From positions 48,994,501-49,058,500 of the forward strand of contig NC_057350.1 of the NCBI RefSeq assembly GCF_016509475.1: DNA of 64,000 bases, written 5' to 3'. Shown piece by piece: positions 57,160 through 64,000 of this stretch. The stretch is from Prionailurus bengalensis (Eukaryota; Chordata; Mammalia; Carnivora; Felidae). Within the stretch, counting starts at the first letter, position 1; every line of letters begins with the position of its first letter. The notes under the pieces are model-generated. The model was not told the origin of the DNA, made no database searches, and saw nothing but the letters and a program-made list of their open reading frames with translations. A program made the position numbers and the translations under genes.

Positions 57160-58255
57160 ATTAGTTCTTTTCACTATTGAGAATGATGTTAGCTATAGGT
57201 TTGGTATATATGACTTTATATGTGGAGGTACATTTCTTCTATACATAATTTATAAGAGTTTTTTTTAATCATAAAAGGATGTTGAATTTTGCCAAATGCT
57301 TTTTTCTGCATCTATTGAGATGATCATATAATTTTTATTCTTTATTCTGTTAACGTGGTATTTCAGTTATTGATCTGTGTATGTTGAACCAGGAATGTAT
57401 CTCACTTGATCATAGTGTATGGTTTTCTTAATATGCTGTTGAATTTGTTTGCTAGTATTTTTGTTGAGAATTTTTGCATCTATGTTCATAGGAATACATA
57501 TATTGGCCTTAAAGTTTGTTTTCTTGTAGTGTCCTTGCCTGGCTTTGATATGAGGGTATTGCTGGTCTCATAAAATAAGTTTGGAGGTAGTCCCTCTTCT
57601 TCACTTTTTGGAAAAGTTTGGAAATTAGCATTAATTCTTTAAATGTTTGTAAAATTTATCTGTGAAGCCATCTGGTCCTGTGCTTCTTCTTTTGGGAAGT
57701 TGTTAACTACTGATTCAATCTCTTTACCCATTGTTGGCCTGTTCAGATTTTCTATTTCTTTAAGATTCAGTTTTGGTAAGTTGTATGTTTCTAGGAATTT
57801 ATCAATTTCTTCTAGGTTATCCTATTTGTTGGTATATAATTTTTCATAGTAGTCTCATGATCCTCTGTATTTCCGTGGTATCAGTTATAATGTCTCCTAC
57901 TTCATTTATAATTTTATCTATTTGAGTCCTCTCTCTTTTTCTCTTGGTGACTCCACCTAACAGTTTACGAATGTTATCTTTAAAAAAACCAACCCTAAGT
58001 TTGGTAGATCTTTCTGGTGTCTGTTTCATCTATTTCTGCTCTAATATTTATTTCCTTCCATCTGCTAACCTTGGGCTTAGTTTTTTTCTTTCTTTTTTTT
58101 TTTTTTCTAGTTCCTCATGGTGTAAGTTAGGTGCTTATTTGAGATCTCTTTCTTTTCTTAATATAGGGATTTATGCTATAAGCTTCCCTCTTAGAATTGC
58201 TTTTGTGGCATCCCCTAAGTTTTGGTATGTTGTGCCCCCCTTTTTTTTTGTTTTT
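57160..58255 (-). mobile_element. Antisense L1 ORF2 segment
   Basis: 'tttcactattgagaatgatg', 'gcatctattgagatgatcat', 'cctggctttgatatgagggt', 'ctgtgaagccatctggtcct' and 'ttgtggcatcccctaagttt' are the reverse complement of ORF2's reverse-transcriptase region. Frames of up to 61 codons remain on the minus strand, so it is dead. It abuts a forward L1 segment. Confidence 0.88.
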
Positions 58256-58301
58256 CCCTATAATACTCTTATAATACTCCCTATAATACTCTTACAGCAC
58301 T
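58256..58301. repeat. 23-bp tandem duplication at the L1 junction
   Basis: 'ccctataatactctta' occurs at 58256-58271 and 58279-58294, period 23, exactly between the antisense and sense L1 segments. Confidence 0.85.
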
Positions 58302-58450
58302 CACAAGAATTAAGTCAAACTAGATTAAAGCCTTAATTGTAATACCTGAAACCATAAAACTTCTGGAAGAAAACATGGCGGGTGTGGGGAAACCTCCTTG
58401 ACACGGGTCTTGGCAATGATTTTTTGGATATGACAACAAAAGCACAGGAA

Positions 58451-58678
58451 TGGGGCGCCTGGGTGGCGCAGTCGGTTAAGCGTCCGACTTCAGCCAGGTC
58501 ACGATCTCGCGGTCCGTGAGTTCGAGCCCCGCATCGGGCTCTGGGCTGATGGCTCAGAGCCTGGAGCCTGTTTCCGATTCTGTGTCTCCCTCTCTCTCTG
58601 CCCCTCCCCCGTTCATGCTCTGTCTCTCTCTGTCCCAAAAATAAATAAACGTTGAAAAAAAAAATTAAAAAAAAAAAA
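58451..58678 (+). mobile_element. Young felid CAN-SINE, sense, near consensus
   Basis: 'tggggcgcctgggtggcgca', 'cagccaggtcacgatctcgc' and 'gtttccgattctgtgtctcc', with nearly all CpGs intact. TSD 'aaaagcacaggaa' at 58438-58450 and 58679-58691. Confidence 0.98.
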
Positions 58679-58688
58679 AAAAGCACAG

Positions 58689-58691
<3 letters not shown>

Positions 58692-58731
<40 letters not shown>
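58692..58731. repeat. (AC)20 microsatellite
   Basis: Starts directly after the SINE's right TSD, within the L1. Confidence 0.96.
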
Positions 58732-58735
<4 letters not shown>

Positions 58736-59367
58736 TTATCAGTAAGACTACATCAAAATTAAAAGCTTCTGGAGACCAAAGGAAACCATCAATAAAATGA
58801 AAAGGCAACCTATAGAGGGGGAGAAAATATTTGCAAACCATATATCTAATAAGATGCTTATCTCCAAAATATATGAGGAACTTCTATAACTCATTAGAAT
58901 AAAAACAGATACCTGATTATAAAAAGAGCTAACGACTTGAAAAGACATTTCCCCAAAGAAAACATACAAATAACCAACAAGTATATGGAAAGATGCTCAA
59001 CATCATTAATCATCAGGGAAATGCAAATCAAAACCAGTCAGATATCACATCACATCCATTAAAATAGCTATTATAAAAAAGATAAGAGACAACAAGGGTG
59101 GGTGGGATGTGGGGAAAAGGGACCTCTTATCCACTGCTAGTGAGAATGTAAATTTGGTATAGCCATTATGAAAAACAATACAGAGGTTCTTCAAAATATT
59201 GAAAATAGAACTACCACTAGATATATATCCAAAGAAAACAAAATCAGTATATCAAAGAGATATTTGTATTCCCATGTTTATTGTAGCATTATTCTCAATA
59301 GCCAAAATATAGGAACAACCTAAGGATCCATCGACAGATGAACAGGTAATGGATATGTAGTGTGTTT

Positions 59368-59395
59368 GAACACACACACACACACACACGCACAC
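59368..59395. repeat. (CA)n microsatellite, interrupted
   Basis: About 14 CA units with one CG interruption, in the L1 3' part. Confidence 0.9.
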
Positions 59396-59929
59396 AGGAA
59401 TATTCAGTTATGTAAAAAGAGGAAATCTGCTATTTGTGGCAACGTGCATAAACCTGAAAGACATCATGCTAAGAGTAAGTGAGACAGAAAAAGACAAACA
59501 CTACATGACCTCATTTATATGTGGATTCTTAAAAAGTTGAACTCAGAACCAGAGAGCAGAATGGTGGTTGTTGGGGGTTGGGGAGGAAGATAGGGGGTTT
59601 GGAGATATTGATCAAAGGGTACAAACTTTCAGTTATAAGATGAATAAGTTCTGAGGATCTATTGTATAACATAGTTATTATAGTTAATGATACCGTATTA
59701 CACACTTGACAGTTGCTGAGAGAGTAGATCTTAAATGTTCTCACCACAAAAGGAAATGGTAACTATCAGATGTGATGGAAGCATCAGCTGACACTCTGAT
59801 GGTAATTGTATTTCAAAATGTAAATGTACCAAATTTATGAAATCAACATGTTGGATACCTTAAACATACACAATGTTATATGTCAATTATATCTCAAAAA
59901 AGCTGGAAAAATAGCTTTGGAAATTAGTT

Positions 59930-60120
59930 TACAGAATGTACTACAACATTTTTAAAATATATGTTCATGGAAAAGACTAACAAGACATATCCTAAAATGA
60001 TAAATAGCAGGATATTTATCTGGGTAGCAGGATTACAGGTTACACTATGTTCTTCTTTAGGCTTTGAAATTTTCCATAATAATGATTGAGAAAAATGATT
60101 AAAATAAACAAGTATTGATC
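59930..60120 (+). mobile_element. Old L1ME-type 3' end
   Basis: 'tgataaatagcaggatattt', 'atctgggtagcaggattaca', 'ttcttctttaggctttgaaa' and 'ccataataatgattgagaaa' follow an old L1 3' UTR end. A separate insertion from the preceding L1. Confidence 0.6.
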
Positions 60121-60743
60121 TTCCTTAAACTGTATAAATACTTAGAAATTTTTTATTAACAAAAGTATGTGAAAGTAAGTGGAAGAAAAATGTGCTTTAA
60201 GTCACATAGTATTTATTTGTTTATTCTGTGAGAATTTTCAATAACATCTTTTAATTTGTTTTTTAGTCGTTTCATCACTTTGCTATTGCCTAAAAAAGAC
60301 TATTCCCAACTTCTAGGAGTTGGAAAGAATGAATAAGCTACATACTACAAGTGTGTACCTGTCTACCTATGAGGCAGATTTTGTCAACTACTCAGCAATC
60401 AGCTATTTCAAGGAGTTCCGAGAGCTGAAATAAGATTTTCACTTATAGAAACCACAGCAAGTCCTTTTCTGTGTCCCCCACATTCCAGCTACCATTGTTC
60501 AGACTGTATACCATTACCATCAGGGCATTTCATCACAGACTACAGCTCTATCACTTGCACAAAGGTATCATTAACGTGAAAGAAATTGCTGCTAACCACA
60601 ACAACAAAAATTTCAAAACTGATGTTTATCAAAATCATGGTTACTCTACTGGCGAGATGATGCCATTTTTTCCCACCTTGCACTGATATCCACTGGATTT
60701 ATGATCTATGGGAACTATTTCCATTCAATATTTGTCCTAATTT
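60121..60743. other. Unassigned sequence
   Basis: No repeat recognised. An open stretch at 60317-60436 after a splice-acceptor-like 'cccaacttctag' is discussed in the findings. Confidence 0.4.
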
Positions 60744-60762
60744 AAGCGCTAACGGTTTTTAA

Positions 60763-60974
60763 TATTTTTTATATTTTATTTATTTTTGAGACAGAGAGAG
60801 ACAGAGCACAAGTGGGGGAGAGGCAGAGAGATGAGGGAGACAAAGAATCTTAAGCAGGCTCCAGGCTCTGAGCTGTCAGCACAGAGCCCGACACGGGGCT
60901 CGAACTCAGAAGCCGTGAGATCATGACCTGAGCCAAAGTTGGATACTTAACTGACAGAGCCACCCAGGCACCTC
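60763..60974 (-). mobile_element. CAN-SINE, antisense
   Basis: GA-rich middle and reverse-complement head 'gacagagccacccaggcacc'. A 19-bp TSD lies at 60744-60762 and 60975-60993 with two differences, both C in the left copy and T in the right. Confidence 0.97.
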
Positions 60975-60993
60975 AAGTGCTAATGGTTTTTAA

Positions 60994-61454
60994 AGGATTA
61001 TTACTTTATTAGTAATTGAGTTCTTTAAATTCCTTTCTATTTTACTCTCTCTCTACATCAGTTATTTCATTGGTAAAACTGAGATATGGTCTCCCATACA
61101 TGGTAATTGTAAAGGTTAAATATATTTTTGCTTCCAGTAATTGGGATCATTTCTCCCACTGGGACCATACACTCCCACTGAAGATATGACAAAATACAAA
61201 CCATGGAATCATTTGAAATCTAACAAGGTTGATAAAAACTATCAAACCAAGATATAAGAGAAGGGTAAGCCAGATATTTGGGACCTCTTTTCCTTGAAGA
61301 CTGATTCTGTATGGGATTACCGAGAAATTCAGTTCCTAAGAGAGCACTGGACAGCCTCATAAGGTCAATGGACAAAAACTGGGCTCCAGGGGCTGCCAAA
61401 GACAAGAAAAAGTGGTACAACCCTCTGAGTTTTGGGCTGTAACACTGCACAACT
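60994..61454. other. Unassigned sequence
   Basis: No recognisable feature. The 80-aa minus-strand frame at 61220-61462 has no domain. Confidence 0.4.
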
Positions 61455-61639
61455 ACATACAAAATATGTTCTCTGACTACAACTGATGTAAGCCAAATAT
61501 AAAAACAAGATAGTTTTTAAATCCTCAATTATTTGGAAATTAAGTACACATTTCTAAATAATCCACAGATTAAAAAAATCAAAATGAAAATTAGAAATCA
61601 ATTGCAATAAATATACTATATATTAAAATGTGTAGAATG

Positions 61640-61860
61640 ATGGGGCGCCTGGGTGGCACAGTCGGTTGGGCGTCCGACTTCAGCCAGGTCACGATCTCGC
61701 GGTCCGTGGGTTCGAGCCCCGCGTCAGGCTCTGGGCTGATGGCTCAGAGCCTGGAGCCTGTTTCTGATTCTGTGTCTCCCTCTCTCTCTGCCCCTCCCCC
61801 GTTCATGCTCTGTCTCTCTCTGTCCCAAAAATAAATAAACGTTAAAAAAAATAAATAAAT
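61640..61860 (+). mobile_element. Young felid CAN-SINE, sense
   Basis: 'ggggcgcctgggtggcacag', 'cagccaggtcacgatctcgc' and 'gggctgatggctcagagcct', with tail 'aaataaataaacgttaaa'. Perfect 15-bp TSD at 61625-61639 and 61861-61875. Confidence 0.98.
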
Positions 61861-61995
61861 AAAATGTGTAGAATGTAATGCAATTACAGTCATGGTCAGA
61901 GGGAAGCACAGCTTTAATGTTTATTAGAAAAAAGGAATAATTAAAAAGTGAGCTAAGAATCTACCTCAAGAAGTTGCAAAAAATAAAAACCAGAA

Positions 61996-62443
61996 GGCAC
62001 CTGGGTGGCTCAGTCAGTTAAGCGTCCTACTTCAGCTCAGGTCTTGACTTTACGGTTCTTGAGTACGAGCGCTGTGTTGGGCTCTGTGCTGACAGCTCAG
62101 AGCCTGGAGCCTGCTTCAGATTCCTGGTCTCCATGTCTCTCTGCATCCCCACCCCCTCACGCTCTATCTCAAAAATAAATAAACATTTAAAAAAAATTGG
62201 GGGGTGCCTGGGTGGCTCAGTCCGTTAAGCGTCCGACTTCAGCTCAGGTCATGATCTCGCAGTCCGTGAATTCGAGCCCTGCATTGGGCTCTGGGCTGAT
62301 GGCTCAGAGCCTGGAGCCTGCTTCCGATTTTGTGTCTCCCTCTCTCTCTGCCCCTCCCCCATTCATGCTCTGTCTCTCTCTGTCTCAAAAATAAATAAAT
62401 GTTAAAAAAAAATTTTTAATAAAATAAAATAAAAAAATTTTTA
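61996..62443 (+). mobile_element. CAN-SINE, sense, outer of a nested pair
   Basis: Body 61996-62197 ('ggcacctgggtggctcagtc', 'gcttcagattcctggtctcc') with tail continuing past the inner copy. TSD 'aaaaaccagaa'-like at 61985-61995 and 62444-62454, one mismatch. Confidence 0.92.
62199..62430 (+). mobile_element. CAN-SINE, sense, inner of a nested pair, mosaic subfamily
   Basis: Head 'ggggtgcctgggtggctcag' and 'cttcagctcaggtcatgatc' are old type, while 'gggctctgggctgatggctc' is young type. Inserted in the tail of the outer copy. End uncertain in A/T-rich sequence. Confidence 0.92.
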
Positions 62444-62635
62444 AAAGACCAGAAAATTATACCCAAAATTAGGATTAAGAAAAACAGGATAAAGAAAAAC
62501 AGGAATTAATGAAACAAGGAGACATTCGATCAGAAGAATAAATTTTGAATCTAATTCTTTAAGAGACTAATAAAATTTTTAAATTGGTGATGAAAGTGAT
62601 CAAGAAAAAGAGTAATCTTAGAAATCTATTTTTGA

Positions 62636-62863
62636 GGGGGTGCCTGGGTGGCTCAGGTGGTTAAGCCTCCGACTCTAGATTTTGTCTCAGGTCATGATCT
62701 CACAGTTCGTAAATTCAAGCCCTGCATCAGGCTCTGCACTAGCACTGTAGAGCCTGCTTGGGATTCTGTCTCTTTTTCTCTCCCTGACCCTCTCCAGCTC
62801 TCGCTCTTGCTCTCTCTCTCAAAGTAAATGAGCAAACTTAAAAAAAAAAAAGCAACAGCAACA
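62636..62863 (+). mobile_element. Older CAN-SINE, sense
   Basis: Head 'gggggtgcctgggtggctca', an extra 'tctagattttgtctcaggtc' segment, 'gcactagcactgtagagcct' and an A12 tail. Diverged TSD at about 62622-62631 and 62864-62874. Confidence 0.93.
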
Positions 62864-64000
62864 AAAATCCATTTTAAGGAATAAAAATGGGACATCACTA
62901 AAGATTCTACAGACATTCACATTGTGATAAGAGGATATCATAAGCATTCATGCCATTAATTTAAAAATTTGGATGAAATGACAGATTCCCATAAAACAAA
63001 ACATAATTTACTGATATTGACTCAGGAATAGAAGTTCTGAATCAATGACCTCCTTTAATTTGTGTATCTAATTCATTATTTTAAACCTCGCTAATCCTCC
63101 AAAAAATATTTCCATACACAGACAGCTTTACTAATGAATTATACCAACAATTTTAAAGAAACAACATCTATTTTACAAAAACTCTCCCAAAGAATAGAAA
63201 AAGAAATGCTTCCCCTCTTTCTATGAAGTCAGTATAGCCTTGATATAGGCCAATTTTGCTCAAAATCATAGATGCAAAACCTCTAAACAAAATTTTAGCT
63301 AACTGATATGGAAAAAGAATAACATATCATGGCTAAATTGGATGATTCCACAAATACAAGATTGATTAAATATTAAAAAATCAAATCGTCACAATAGTGG
63401 AAAAAATGAGAAAACATAATTGATCATCTCAATAGATGCAAAAGGGCATTTGATAAAATTCTATATACAGCTCCTAGCAAACAAGATATATAATTTCTTA
63501 GAAGATATCTAGTGGGGAAAAATTGCACTAGATGTCATCCCCAAAATGGTACAGCACCAAAAGTTTTTTGGTTTTCCTGAGATCAGGAACAATACAAGGA
63601 TATTTACTGTCTCTTTACTATCAAATGTTGTACTGGAAGTTCTAACTAGTGCAATAAGGCAATAAAAAGAAGAGATTTGAAGTCCAGCAAAGTAAGAAAT
63701 AAAACAGTCATTATTTGTTTATGAGCTGCTTATGGAATATACAAGAGAATCTATAATAAATTATTAGAATAAATGAGTTTAGCAAGATTGTCGAATATAA
63801 GATAAATATATCAAAAATCAATTGTATTTCTATACCAACAGCAAACAGAAAATTAAATATTTAGAGATGTCATTTATAATAATATCAAAAATATTAAATC
63901 CCTATGAATAAATCCAACAAAAAATGTGAAAAAATTCCATGATGTTTGATAGGAAAAAAAGACCATGTAAGGAGTAGGACAATTTTTGGAAAACTCAATA

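Larger units (their letters stand above)
58302..59912 (+). mobile_element. Sense L1, ORF2 3' end plus 3' UTR
   Basis: 'cctgaaaccataaaacttct', 'ggcaatgattttttggatat', 'aatgcaaatcaaaaccagtc', 'gtagcattattctcaatagc', 'gtggttgttgggggttgggg' and 'gttatatgtcaattatatct' are in consensus order to an A-rich end. Contains a young CAN-SINE at 58451-58678. No intact ORF. Confidence 0.9.
61455..64000 (+). mobile_element. Sense L1M ORF2, runs off the window
   Basis: Starts about 'aaaatatgttctctgactac' and follows ORF2 ('ttatttggaaattaagtaca', 'cagagggaagcacagcttta', 'gaattataccaacaatttta', 'gcaaaagggcatttgataaa', 'ctggaagttctaactagtgc', 'gtatttctataccaacagca'). Many stops and indels. Four CAN-SINEs lie inside it. 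The 3' end is beyond the window. Confidence 0.85.

Noticed and set aside
58333..58728. 131-aa minus-strand frame containing a Cys-Val repeat
   Set aside because: It translates an (AC)n tract, a CAN-SINE and L1 in antisense. Similar Arg/Glu-rich or Ser/Leu-rich frames recur at every CAN-SINE.
1..64000. A novel multi-gene biological system
   Set aside because: The window holds no gene cluster, only layered transposable elements, microsatellites, a NUMT and unassigned non-coding DNA.

Overview
This is a mammalian nuclear window, almost certainly from a cat (family Felidae). The diagnostic feature is about 30 copies of a tRNA-Lys-derived CAN-SINE (SINEC family). Many have the felid-type head 'GGGGCGCCTGGGTGGCGCAG', a CT-rich middle and an 'AAAATAAATAAACATT' A-rich tail. 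Carnivore-type L1 3' ends (4.3 kb, 37.3-37.7 kb) and old mammalian repeats (MIR, L2, L1M, MLT1, MER20, other hAT MER elements) support this. I see no convincing protein-coding gene. Long open frames are chance frames or run through repeats on either strand, so the window reads as intergenic or deep intronic DNA.

Layout. 0-5 kb: a CpG-rich patch ending in a 27-base A run, MIR pieces, two CAN-SINEs, an L1 3' end carrying two nested insertions, and a probable solo LTR with 4-bp target duplication. 6-13 kb: antisense L1 pieces, a 174-bp L1-like segment between 20-bp direct repeats, a hAT element and a MIR. 14-19 kb: a sense L1 3' half, L2, an antisense L1 piece, another old repeat and an MLT1 LTR. 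19-31 kb: many CAN-SINEs, MER20 and a second hAT element, and a degenerate sense L1. 32-39 kb: mostly L2 in both orientations, plus a small L1 with a clean 5' inversion. 41-43 kb: a 33-bp U2 snRNA fragment between 16-bp duplications, an L1 3' end, and a nuclear copy of mitochondrial DNA (cytochrome b start, tRNA-Glu, ND6 start). 44-51 kb: hAT elements, a long antisense L2, and two cases of a CAN-SINE inserted in the tail of another. 51-57 kb: mostly unassigned AT-rich DNA with MIR and L2. 57-60 kb: an antisense L1 segment joined to a sense L1 segment. 61-64 kb: a sense L1 ORF2 running off the window, broken by four CAN-SINEs, two of them nested.

Nothing here works as a gene set. The record is one of layered retrotransposition: L2, MIR and DNA transposons are oldest, then L1 and LTR, then CAN-SINEs, with a NUMT and a U2-derived retrocopy as side products. 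Family calls rest on remembered consensus sequences, with no database search. Boundaries are exact only where I cite a target-site duplication (TSD).
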